Position numbers and translations under genes: made by a program
Assembly (NCBI GenBank): GCA_029262315.1
Contig: JAJCZP010000237.1
Span: 1-64,000, forward strand
Source: Deltaproteobacteria bacterium
Lineage (GTDB): Bacteria; Desulfobacterota; Binatia; UTPRO1
Direction of reading: 5' to 3'
DNA: 64,000 bases
Shown here: piece by piece, positions 25,667 to 32,794 of the stretch
Layout of the letters: each line of letters begins with the position of its first letter
Position numbering within the stretch: position 1 is the stretch's first letter
The notes under the pieces: model-generated
Told to the model about the DNA's origin: nothing
Database searches by the model: none
The model's input: the letters and a program-made list of their open reading frames with translations, nothing else

Positions 25667-25978
25667 ATGGCTCAACTCAAGGCGGGAACACGACTGCGCA
25701 GTGCCGTCTGCGCCACCGAGGTCATCGTGACGGCCGCACCGGCCGACGACCTCGACGTGCGTTGCGGTGGTGCCCCGATGATCGGCGCCAAGGACACGCC
25801 TCCGGAGGGCGCTGCTCTCGACGAGCAGAGTTCCGGGGGCACGGCGCTCGGCAAGCGATACGTGAACGAGGCGGGAACCCTCGAGGTGCTCTGCACGAAG
25901 CCTGGCAAGGGATCACTTGCCGTCGGGACGACGGCGCTCGCCTTGAAGGAGGCGAAACCGCTCCCGTCTTCCGACTGA
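25667..25978 (+). CDS. Conserved hypothetical protein (103 aa)
   Basis: A soluble 103-residue protein with no signal peptide. It is Gly/Ala/Pro-rich and has two Cys-containing patches, RSAVCATEVIV and LDVRCGGAPM, and a later LEVLCTKPGKGSLAVG. Similar small proteins with the ending KEAKPLPSSD occur beside acyl-CoA ligase genes in actinobacteria, from memory. The three Cys positions (about 15, 33, 76) could bind a metal, but this is inference. It lies 17 bp before the acyl-CoA synthetase gene and probably belongs to its operon. No function is known to me. Confidence 0.75.
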   Translation: MAQLKAGTRLRSAVCATEVIVTAAPADDLDVRCGGAPMIGAKDTPPEGAALDEQSSGGTALGKRYVNEAGTLEVLCTKPGKGSLAVGTTALALKEAKPLPSSD

Positions 25979-25994
25979 TCGCGGAATCCTCCAC

Positions 25995-27512
25995 ATGAAC
26001 CTGATGATGCTCCTCGAGATGGCCACCTCCGGTTTCGGAGACCGGGTGGCTGTCCAGAACGGCACCAGCACCCTCACCTACAGCGAACTCTTCGCTGCGG
26101 CCGGGCGCCATGCCGCCACGCTCGCCGGATCGAGTTCGGAACGCCTCGCTGTGCTCGACGTCAACAGCCTGGCGATTCCCGTCGCGCTGTTCGCGAGTGC
26201 CTGGGCGGGCGTGCCCTTCGTGCCACTGAACTATCGCCTCACGGGCGGCGAACTCGACGCGCTCCTCGAACGCATCACCCCGACGCATCTCGTGACCGAC
26301 GCCGAGCGCGCCCGGACACTGGCCGACCGCGATCAGGTGACGGTTATCGAACGCGATGCCTTCCTCGGGGCGCGCGGCGAGCCACACGCCGACGAATGGT
26401 CGATGGAAGCGGACGACATTGCGATCCTCCTCTTCACGAGCGGCACCACCGGCGCACCGAAGGCCGCGGTCCTCCGACACAAGCATCTCGTGTCGTACAT
26501 CCTCGGATCGGTGGAGTTCGGTGCCGCCGACGAGAACGACGCCGCGTTGGTCTGCGTGCCGCCGTACCACATCGCGGGAATGGCCGCGATTCTGAGTTCC
26601 GTCTACGCGGGTCGACGCATCGTACAACTCACGAGTTTCACGGCGGAAAACTGGATCGAAACCGCGCGCCGCGAACGTATCACCAACGCCTTCGTCGTTC
26701 CGACGATGTTGGCACGCATCGTCGACGTGCTCGACCGCGACGGGACGGGTCCGCCGGAAGACAACGGCGGGTTCCCCCATCTGCGCGCGCTCGCCTACGG
26801 TGGCGGTAAAATGCCACAGGCCGTGATCGAGCGCGCCATGCGCCTGTTTCCGACCACCGACTTCACCAATGCCTACGGGCTCACCGAAACCAGCTCGACG
26901 ATCGCCGTCCTCGGCCCCGACGATCATCGCGCCGCGGCGGCCAGCGACGATCCACCACTGCGCCGGCGCCTGGTCTCGGTTGGACGACCGCTACCGAGCG
27001 TGGAGGTCGAGATCCGCGACGAGGAAGGACGAGCCGTCCCGCCCGGCACCTCTGGCGAGATTTGCGTGCGCGGCGAGCAGGTGGCTGGCGAGTACCTCGG
27101 ACGGGGCAGCCTCCTCGGCACTGACGGATGGTTCCCCACCCGCGACGGCGGCTCCATGGACAGCGAGGGCTACCTCTTTGTCGAGGGCCGCGTCGACGAC
27201 GTCATCGTCCGCGGCGGTGAGAACCTGTCGCCGGGCGAGATCGAGGACACCCTCCTCGAACACCAGGCTGTGGCTGATTGCGCAGTCGTCGGGGTCCCCG
27301 ACGAGCAATGGGGCGAGGCCGTAGCCGCGGTCGTGGTCCTCCACGAAGGGAGAACGGTCGATGCCGACGAATTACGCGCGTGGGTCAAGGACCGCTTGCG
27401 ATCCTCGCGCGCGCCGCAGCACGTCGAGTTTCGCGCCGAGCTCCCCTACAACGAGACGGGCAAGCTGCTACGACGGAAGGTAAAGGAAGACCTGACGAGT
27501 CGCGGCGCGTAG
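25995..27512 (+). CDS. AMP-binding acyl-CoA synthetase
   Basis: A 505-residue member of the ANL superfamily. The P-loop LLFTSGTTGAPKAAVL is at about 146-161, NAYGLTETSS binds the acyl-adenylate, DGWFPTRDGG holds the Asp of the A7 motif, VEGRVDDVIVRGGENLSPGEIE is the hinge and A8, and NETGKLLRRKVK includes the catalytic lysine. It activates a carboxylic acid with ATP to acyl-AMP and transfers it to CoA. The N-terminal MLLEMATSGFGDRVAVQNG suggests an aliphatic or cyclic acid rather than acetate. It is followed by a crotonase family gene whose start is unclear. Confidence 0.93.
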   Translation: MNLMMLLEMATSGFGDRVAVQNGTSTLTYSELFAAAGRHAATLAGSSSERLAVLDVNSLAIPVALFASAWAGVPFVPLNYRLTGGELDALLERITPTHLVTDAERARTLADRDQVTVIERDAFLGARGEPHADEWSMEADDIAILLFTSGTTGAPKAAVLRHKHLVSYILGSVEFGAADENDAALVCVPPYHIAGMAAILSSVYAGRRIVQLTSFTAENWIETARRERITNAFVVPTMLARIVDVLDRDGTGPPEDNGGFPHLRALAYGGGKMPQAVIERAMRLFPTTDFTNAYGLTETSSTIAVLGPDDHRAAAASDDPPLRRRLVSVGRPLPSVEVEIRDEEGRAVPPGTSGEICVRGEQVAGEYLGRGSLLGTDGWFPTRDGGSMDSEGYLFVEGRVDDVIVRGGENLSPGEIEDTLLEHQAVADCAVVGVPDEQWGEAVAAVVVLHEGRTVDADELRAWVKDRLRSSRAPQHVEFRAELPYNETGKLLRRKVKEDLTSRGA

Positions 27513-28540
27513 ACGTCGACCGACTCTCCCTTGGAGCAGCGCTCGAGCGCCTCACGACGAGTGACGCGTTCGAGCGCTGCTCCGCGCTCACCGGCGCCGC
27601 CGGACTCGTCATCGATCTGGACGCCCGGGATACTGGAGTCGCGGCGCCCGCCGTCGCGGCCGCATGCACGCGCATGAGCCAGTTGCCGTGCCCGACCGTT
27701 GCGCTGATCGAGCGCGGGGGCCGGGACCAACTCTCAGCCGTGGCGCGAACGATTGCCGCACGCGCCGACGTGGTCGTCGAGTCTCACGACGATCTGGCAG
27801 CCATCCTCGCGACCATCACGCGTGCGCCACTCGCCGCCATGATGCTGGTCCAACTGCTGCGGACGGCGCTGGACGTCGACATCCCCACCGGCCTCATCCA
27901 CGAATCACTCGCCTACAGCACCCTCCAGAGCGGGCCCGAGTTCTCCCGCTGGCTCGCCGACCAACCCGCGCGAGCGGCACCCGCCCATGACACCACCTCG
28001 CCCGTCGATGTGAACCGCATCGGCACGCGCCTCGATATCGTGCTCGACCGCCCCGCCACCCACAATGCGTTCTCCGCGCGCATGCGAGACGGGCTTACCG
28101 AAGCGCTGGCCATGGTGGCCGCAGATACCACGATTGCCGAGGTCGTCTTGCGCGGCCGCGGTCCGTCATTTTGTAGCGGCGGCGATCTTCGCGAGTTCGG
28201 AACGACACCGGATCCAGCCACTGCCCATGCTGTCCGATCGACACGCAGCATCGGCCGATCGCTGGCAGAACACGCCGCGCGCATTCGTGCCGAGGTCCAT
28301 GGCGGGTGTGTCGGCGCGGGCGTCGAACTCGCGGCGTTCGCCGGCACGGTCACCGCCCGAAGCGACGCCTTCTTCCAACTCCCGGAAGTCGGCATGGGAC
28401 TGGTGCCCGGCGCGGGTGGTACCGTCAGCCTCCCGCGCCGGATCGGGCGACAACGCACCGCCTGGCTCGGACTGACCTGCGCCCGCCTCGACGCGACGAC
28501 GGCTCACGCCTGGGGGCTCGTCGACGTCCTCACCCCGTAG
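27380..28540 (+). CDS. Enoyl-CoA hydratase/isomerase family protein with N-terminal extension (start uncertain)
   Basis: The crotonase fold lies in the last about 180 residues: LDRPATHNAFSARMRDGL, the oxyanion loop FCSGGDLREFG, GAGVELAAFAG and LPEVGMGLVPGAGGTVSLPRR. About 150 residues precede it, with similarity to the N-terminal part of mycobacterial crotonase-like proteins (VDRLSLGAALERLTTSDAFE, HESLAYSTLQSGPEF). That homologous region begins near 27515, but no ATG, GTG or TTG in frame lies between 27512 and 27674. The given start, GTG 27380, would overlap the acyl-CoA synthetase by about 130 bp; ATG 27674 would lose much of the extension. It likely acts on the product of the upstream ligase. 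Confidence 0.78.
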   Translation: MGQGPLAILARAAARRVSRRAPLQRDGQAATTEGKGRPDESRRVDVDRLSLGAALERLTTSDAFERCSALTGAAGLVIDLDARDTGVAAPAVAAACTRMSQLPCPTVALIERGGRDQLSAVARTIAARADVVVESHDDLAAILATITRAPLAAMMLVQLLRTALDVDIPTGLIHESLAYSTLQSGPEFSRWLADQPARAAPAHDTTSPVDVNRIGTRLDIVLDRPATHNAFSARMRDGLTEALAMVAADTTIAEVVLRGRGPSFCSGGDLREFGTTPDPATAHAVRSTRSIGRSLAEHAARIRAEVHGGCVGAGVELAAFAGTVTARSDAFFQLPEVGMGLVPGAGGTVSLPRRIGRQRTAWLGLTCARLDATTAHAWGLVDVLTP

Positions 28541-28567
28541 CCGCTGACATCGCGCGCGCACCCCGGG

Positions 28568-28596
28568 GTGGGGCGAAGCGTTTCGCTCCGCCCCAC
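28568..28596. terminator. Hairpin between convergent genes
   Basis: GTGGGGCGAAGCG (28568-28580), TTT loop, then CGCTCCGCCCCAC (28584-28596) form a 13-bp stem with one mismatch. It lies in the 74-bp gap between the converging crotonase and acidic-repeat genes, so it can serve both directions. There is no T-run on either side, so it is a terminator candidate rather than a canonical intrinsic terminator. Confidence 0.6.
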
Positions 28597-28614
28597 AGAC
28601 GTGGACCTCGCGGG

Positions 28615-29553
28615 CTACGCCGGTCCAGATCCCGAGACCTCGGCGTCACTCTCCGAGTCCCCGTCGTCGTCGCTACCCTCCTCCGACGCTTCGTCACCGC
28701 TCTCCGAGTCCTCGTCGTCGTTGCCGCTCTCCGTATCCTCCCCGTCGTCGCTACCCACGTCCGACTCGTCGTCCCCGCCCTCGCCGTCGCCACTATCGTC
28801 GCTCGCGCTGTCGTCGCTTTCGGGATCCCCGCTCTCGCCGTCCTCGCTCTCCCCGTCTTCGCTGTCACCATCCTCGGAACTCTCGTCGTCGGGACTCCCA
28901 TCGTCATCCTCGTCGTCGACCTCGACCTCCCGAGCAAGCAAACCGCCGACCGCGTCCCCGTCGACCCGTACCTCTGCGTGGACACTTCCGTTGAGCTCCA
29001 TCAGAGCTGCGAGATCCGCACACGAGCCGACGCCCTCGTACTCCGTTTCGGGCGTCAGAACGACGGGAAGCGCCAGGATGGTCAGCTCGCCATCCACGCC
29101 TCCCTCAGGACAGACGAGTGCCGTGATTCGGCTCTCGATCTGATCGTCGAGATCGCCGGCGGGATCGCGATCGTCGCCGTCCATATCTCCGTCCGCGTCG
29201 GTGTCCATCTCGAGCGGATTGGTGCCGGCACGAGCCTCCGCACCGTCATCGAGACCATCGCTATCGGTATCCGCGAGGAGGGGATCCGTGCCCTCCGCCA
29301 GCTCGCGACCGTCGGCAATGCCGTCGTCGTCCGTATCCCAATCCTTGTGGTCGGTCCCGTAGGTACGCCGCTCCCGACAATCGCTGATGCCGTCATGGTC
29401 ACGGTCCCCTCGCCCCGTCTCGGCCAGCCGCGCGTCCGCGCGTTCGCATCGATCTTTCTGAACGCGCGCGTCAACGTCCCCTGCCCACCAGCCGGCGATC
29501 AAGACCAGCGCCGCCAGGCTCACGAAGCCCGCTCCGTAGATATAGCGTCTCAT
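28615..29553 (-). CDS. Exported protein with thrombospondin type 3-like calcium repeats and acidic tail
   Basis: This 312-residue protein has an N-terminal signal or anchor (FVSLAALVLIAGWWAG). Residues about 48-130 contain several DxDxDG repeats (RDHDGISDCRERRTYGTD, TDDDGIADGRELAEGTDP, TDSDGLDDGAEARAGTNP), as in thrombospondin type 3 and OmpA-type calcium-binding regions. A small domain follows, with CADLAALMELNGSVHAEVRV and ending LLAREVEV. The last about 100 residues are nearly all Asp, Glu, Ser and Gly (DDESSEDGDSEDGESEDGES). It is probably periplasmic or cell-surface and binds calcium. It is divergent from the DUF6502/DUF5666 genes, whose second product has a similar tail. Confidence 0.82.
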   Translation of the reverse strand: MRRYIYGAGFVSLAALVLIAGWWAGDVDARVQKDRCERADARLAETGRGDRDHDGISDCRERRTYGTDHKDWDTDDDGIADGRELAEGTDPLLADTDSDGLDDGAEARAGTNPLEMDTDADGDMDGDDRDPAGDLDDQIESRITALVCPEGGVDGELTILALPVVLTPETEYEGVGSCADLAALMELNGSVHAEVRVDGDAVGGLLAREVEVDDEDDDGSPDDESSEDGDSEDGESEDGESGDPESDDSASDDSGDGEGGDDESDVGSDDGEDTESGNDDEDSESGDEASEEGSDDDGDSESDAEVSGSGPA

Positions 29554-29572
29554 GACTGTCCCCCTTCAGAGT

Positions 29573-29643
29573 GTGTGATATTTTCCCACATATCAAAGTC
29601 CCGACGGGCGGGGCAAGCCTAGAAGTGTGATTTTCTCACACAC
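29573..29643. promoter_or_regulatory. Pair of GTGTGA repeats in a divergent promoter
   Basis: Two related sites flank the intergenic centre: GTGTGATATTTTCCCACATA at 29573-29592 and GTGTGATTTTCTCACAC at 29625-29641, the second with 6-bp arms GTGTGA/TCACAC around TTTTC. They lie between the acidic-repeat gene (minus) and the DUF6502 gene (plus), in an AT-rich patch of an otherwise GC-rich region. Likely a bidirectional operator. Arm spacing of 5 and 7 bases does not match the 6-base CRP spacing. Confidence 0.55.
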
Positions 29644-29682
29644 TTTCTTCTCACTCGCCACGAGACCTGTTAAGCTGAATGC

Positions 29683-30552
29683 GTGACGCGGGAAGCGATG
29701 GCCGAGGGACTACTCCGAGCCGCCATGGCGATGCTGCGCCCCGTCGTTCGCCATCTGCTCGGCGCCCGGGTGCCGTTTGGCCGCTTCGAGAAGCGCGCGC
29801 GTGAGTTGTTCGTCCGGGTTGCCGAAGAGGAGTTCCCGCTCCCCGAGCGCCCGCAGACAGACAGTCGAATCTCCTCGCTCACCGGAATCAATAGGAAGGA
29901 AATCCACCGGATTCGCACCGGAGATGGCGACGAGTCCGCGCCACGCTCCTTCAGCCGCGATCTTGCGTCGAACCTGGTGAGCGTGTGGATGCAGGATCCG
30001 GCGGCCACCGATCGAAGCGGCCGCCCACTGCCGATCCCCTATCGGGGGATGCGCGGGCCGAGCTTCGTCAAGCTCGCGCGCAAGACGACGCTCGATCTCC
30101 GCCCGCGCGCGATCCTCGACTCACTCATCGGAAGCGGCGCCGCCGAGGTGGGAGAGGATGGCCTCATCGCACTCCGTACCGATTCCTACGTCCCCAAGCG
30201 GGGCCAAGCGGAGAAGCTCGGCATGCTGGCGGAGGATCCCACCGATCTCGTTCAGACGATGCTCCACAACATCCTGTGCGACGAAATCGAGCCGCGCTTC
30301 CAGCGGAAGGTCGCCTACGACAACCTCGGTGCCGATGGCATGGAGCGACTGCGTGTCGCGCTGCGCCGCGAAGGTGAACGATTCGCGCGGCGGGTGAACA
30401 CACTGCTGGCCCGCAACGATCGAGATCGCAACGCGAAAGCTCCCGGCGGAGCACGGACGTACGCCGGCATCGGCGTCTACTACTTCGAATCCCCCCACCC
30501 CGCCGACCCAAAGCGTAAGACGCCGACGAAACGTAAGAGGAGAACCTCATGA
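29683..30552 (+). CDS. DUF6502 family protein
   Basis: A 289-residue soluble protein starting at GTG. The N-terminus (LRPVVRHLLGARVPFGRFEKRARELFVRVAEEEF) and the winged-helix-like SRISSLTGINRKEIHRIRTG at about 66-85 match the DUF6502 family. The latter segment looks like a DNA-binding helix pair, so a regulator role is plausible. The C-terminus is basic (KRKTPTKRKRRTS). It overlaps the next gene by 4 bases (ATGA); DUF6502 genes are often found before DUF5666 lipoprotein genes, as here. It is downstream of the paired GTGTGA repeats and may control the flanking genes. This is inference. Confidence 0.82.
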   Translation: MTREAMAEGLLRAAMAMLRPVVRHLLGARVPFGRFEKRARELFVRVAEEEFPLPERPQTDSRISSLTGINRKEIHRIRTGDGDESAPRSFSRDLASNLVSVWMQDPAATDRSGRPLPIPYRGMRGPSFVKLARKTTLDLRPRAILDSLIGSGAAEVGEDGLIALRTDSYVPKRGQAEKLGMLAEDPTDLVQTMLHNILCDEIEPRFQRKVAYDNLGADGMERLRVALRREGERFARRVNTLLARNDRDRNAKAPGGARTYAGIGVYYFESPHPADPKRKTPTKRKRRTS

Positions 30553-31547
30553 ACATTCGACGACTGGGATGGGCAATCTGGACCCTGACGTTCGCGCTCA
30601 CGAGCTGCGGCGGGGGCGGCGGGGGCGGATTCAATGCCGGGGGCGGGAGTAGCGGCACCGGACTCTCGTTCGTGACAGGCAACGTCGCCGAAGTCACCGT
30701 GGCGCAAGCCACCGTCGACAGTATCGTCGTCGTCGTCGTCGATACGAACGTTTCCACGACGACCGACGCGACAGGCGCCTTCGAACTCAGCGGCGAGTTC
30801 GGCGGCGATCTCGTCCTGAACTTCAGCCGCGCCGTCGACGGACTCAACGCCGATCTCCCAATTCAGGTCCCGACGGGCGGTCGCCTCGATCTGACGAACG
30901 TCGCCCTAGATGCGACCGCGGGCTCGGCGACTCCGGCGCGACAGACGGTCGACTTCGACGGTGTCCTGGTCGCGACTGATTGTCCGGGCAACACCGTCCG
31001 TGTGACCAGTAGCTTCGATTCGACGACCGAGTTCCTCGTACGCCTCGACAATACCTTCGTGCACGACGAGGCGGGGAATCCAATCGCGTGCGCCGATCTC
31101 GTCGTAGGCGTTGAGATCGACATCGAGGGAACGATCGCATCCGACGGCAGCATCGTCGACGGAGATCTCGAGATCGAGTTTGCGGATGACGAGGCCAGTG
31201 GCGACGAGGGGGACGATGACCCCAGCGGCGACGGCGACGACGACGGCGATGACCCCAGCGGCGACGGCGACGACGACGGCGACGACCCCAGCGGCGAGGG
31301 CGACGACGACGGCGATGCCCCCAGTGGCGAGGGCGGCGACGACGGCGACGACCCCAGTGGCGAGGGCGACGACGACGGCGATGCCCCCAGTGGCGAGGGC
31401 GGCGACGACGGCGACGACCCAAGCGAGGACGAACTGGACATGCCAAACACCGACGACGACCTGAGTGAGGACGACACGAGCGCGGCGAACGACGACGCGA
31501 GCCAGGACGACACGAGCGCCGACGACGACACGAGCGCTACGAACTGA
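30549..31547 (+). CDS. DUF5666-type lipoprotein with acidic tandem repeats
   Basis: A 332-residue lipoprotein. The lipobox is LTSC, followed by a run of Gly. Residues about 30-110 form a carboxypeptidase-regulatory-like beta domain. Residues about 138-215 resemble DUF5666 (VDFDGVLVATD, DLVVGVEIDIEGT and DGSIVDGDLEIEF). The tail from about 218 is acidic, with six 11-residue repeats (DPSGDGDDDGD and variants). The DNA encoding it is a 33-bp tandem repeat. It is predicted outer-membrane anchored and surface or periplasmic, possibly calcium-binding. Coupled to the DUF6502 gene. Confidence 0.8.
   Translation: MNIRRLGWAIWTLTFALTSCGGGGGGGFNAGGGSSGTGLSFVTGNVAEVTVAQATVDSIVVVVVDTNVSTTTDATGAFELSGEFGGDLVLNFSRAVDGLNADLPIQVPTGGRLDLTNVALDATAGSATPARQTVDFDGVLVATDCPGNTVRVTSSFDSTTEFLVRLDNTFVHDEAGNPIACADLVVGVEIDIEGTIASDGSIVDGDLEIEFADDEASGDEGDDDPSGDGDDDGDDPSGDGDDDGDDPSGEGDDDGDAPSGEGGDDGDDPSGEGDDDGDAPSGEGGDDGDDPSEDELDMPNTDDDLSEDDTSAANDDASQDDTSADDDTSATN
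31218..31415 (+). repeat. Six 33-bp coding tandem repeats
   Basis: Six consecutive units of 33 bp, each encoding DPSGxGxDDGD or APSGEGGDDGD, at 31218, 31251, 31284, 31317, 31350 and 31383. A truncated seventh copy begins at 31416. Units alternate between two variants in the second half, which suggests a 66-bp duplication. Copy number is likely to vary by slippage. Confidence 0.93.
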
Positions 31548-31927
31548 GACCACGACCGCGGCTCGCGATCACGCCCGACGGCCTGGCGGAAAGCAGGACC
31601 GCGCCGAGCCGCCACAGTTTGGAGTTCGTGGCTGACGCAGCCGCGAGAACCGCAACAACGCCGAGACGGCGTCGGCTGGGAGGTGTCACAATCGCGTCGA
31701 TAGGGCGCGTTCTCGGCGCCCTATCGGTCAGCGCCGGCTCGGAGCAGATGCCCTGTCCCGACAGAGCGCGTTGCCTCCGGGCGCCCCCCATCGCCCAACT
31801 ACTTAGAACTGTTACGCTTTCATCTCTCCCCTGCCCCTGCCTCACGATCCCATCGGCTTCCCACGCCGCCGCCCCCGCGCGTCCGCCTTGGCATCAGGGT
31901 TGCTGTGTCTCACGTGTGCCTACTCTC
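31548..31927. other. 380-bp intergenic region
   Basis: No gene is recognised on either strand. It contains a strong hairpin at 31698-31726, listed separately, and an AT-richer patch near 31795-31825 that could hold the promoter of the HDOD gene. No clear -35/-10 pair is visible. Confidence 0.6.
31698..31726. promoter_or_regulatory. Strong hairpin in the intergenic region before the HDOD gene
   Basis: An 11-bp perfect stem, CGATAGGGCGC / GCGCCCTATCG, with the 7-base loop GTTCTCG. It lies 150 bp after the DUF5666 gene and 200 bp before the HDOD gene. There is no U-tract after it, so it may be a structural element, an operator or a factor-dependent terminator. Confidence 0.55.
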
Positions 31928-32794
31928 ATGGAGTCCGTAGCCGAACCATCTCTGGCGCCCGTCCCTGCCGGGCCCATCCCCGCGGGCCTTCGGGATGCGC
32001 TCGAACGCCGCATCGGCGCGGGCAATCTGGAGCTGCCGATGCTCCCGAACGTGGCCACCCAACTGCTGGACGGCAAAGTCGCCGAGCGCGCGGATCTCGC
32101 CGAGATCTCGGAGCTGCTCCACACCGATCAGGCGATCACGGGACACGTCCTCAGGATTGCCAACTCGGCGGCCTACGGTGGAAGCGGCCGGATTCAGTCG
32201 ATTCAGCAGGCGCTCCTTCGCATCGGATTGACGCAGCTCCGCGAGATCGTGCTCGCGGTCGCCGTGCAGAACGGCGTGTTCCGCGTCCAAGGGCATGAAA
32301 CCCTCGTCAGCCAGCTCTGGAAGCACTCGGCCGTCGCTGGCGCGTACGCACGCGAGATTGCACGGAGCCTTCGAACGAACGCGGAAAGCTCGTTCTTGTG
32401 TGGACTGTTGCACGACGTCGGCAAGCCCGTCGTGCTCGGGCTCGCCCTCGGAATCGACGCAGACCTCTCCGACGAGATGTGCACCGCCGTCCTCGACCCC
32501 TATCACGCGCCTGTGGGACGAGTGCTGGCCGAAACCTGGTCGCTCCCCGGAGCGATCGTCGAGTCGATCACGCACCACCACGAACCCACCGCCGCGGCCA
32601 CGCACGGGCCGAGCGTGAACATCGCGTGCCTCGCTAATCTCTTTGCCCACCTGGTGCTCGATCGCCCCGACGACGAAGACGCCCTGCGCGCGCATCCGGC
32701 ATGTGTCGCACTCAATCTGTATCCAGAGGATCTCGACGCACTCATCGCCAAGCGCGACGACATGCTCGCGGTCGCTGACGGATTGACGGTATGA
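31928..32794 (+). CDS. HDOD-domain signalling protein
   Basis: A 288-residue protein consisting almost only of an HDOD domain. Visible parts are LPMLPNVATQLLDG, LLHTDQAITGHVLRIANSA, SIQQALLRIGLTQLREIVLA, and CGLLHDVGKPVVLG, which keeps an HD pair. A later HHHEP segment is also present. HDOD proteins are regulatory and usually lack phosphodiesterase activity; they act in stress, motility and c-di-GMP-linked control. ATG 31928 gives the full domain but has no clear ribosome site. It overlaps the transhydrogenase gene by ATGA. Confidence 0.9.
   Translation: MESVAEPSLAPVPAGPIPAGLRDALERRIGAGNLELPMLPNVATQLLDGKVAERADLAEISELLHTDQAITGHVLRIANSAAYGGSGRIQSIQQALLRIGLTQLREIVLAVAVQNGVFRVQGHETLVSQLWKHSAVAGAYAREIARSLRTNAESSFLCGLLHDVGKPVVLGLALGIDADLSDEMCTAVLDPYHAPVGRVLAETWSLPGAIVESITHHHEPTAAATHGPSVNIACLANLFAHLVLDRPDDEDALRAHPACVALNLYPEDLDALIAKRDDMLAVADGLTV

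Noticed and set aside
29625-29641. CRP/FNR-type binding site (TGTGA...TCACA)
   Set aside because: The spacer is 5 bases (7 in the sister site), not 6, and there is no other support. Kept only as an unassigned operator-like repeat.
31218-31415. CRISPR-like array of repeats
   Set aside because: Repeats are contiguous, 33 bp, in frame and encode an acidic peptide; there are no spacers.
31537-31845. Small minus-strand ORF in the intergenic region
   Set aside because: Overlaps the end of the DUF5666 gene, has no ribosome site and no similarity; biased composition only.
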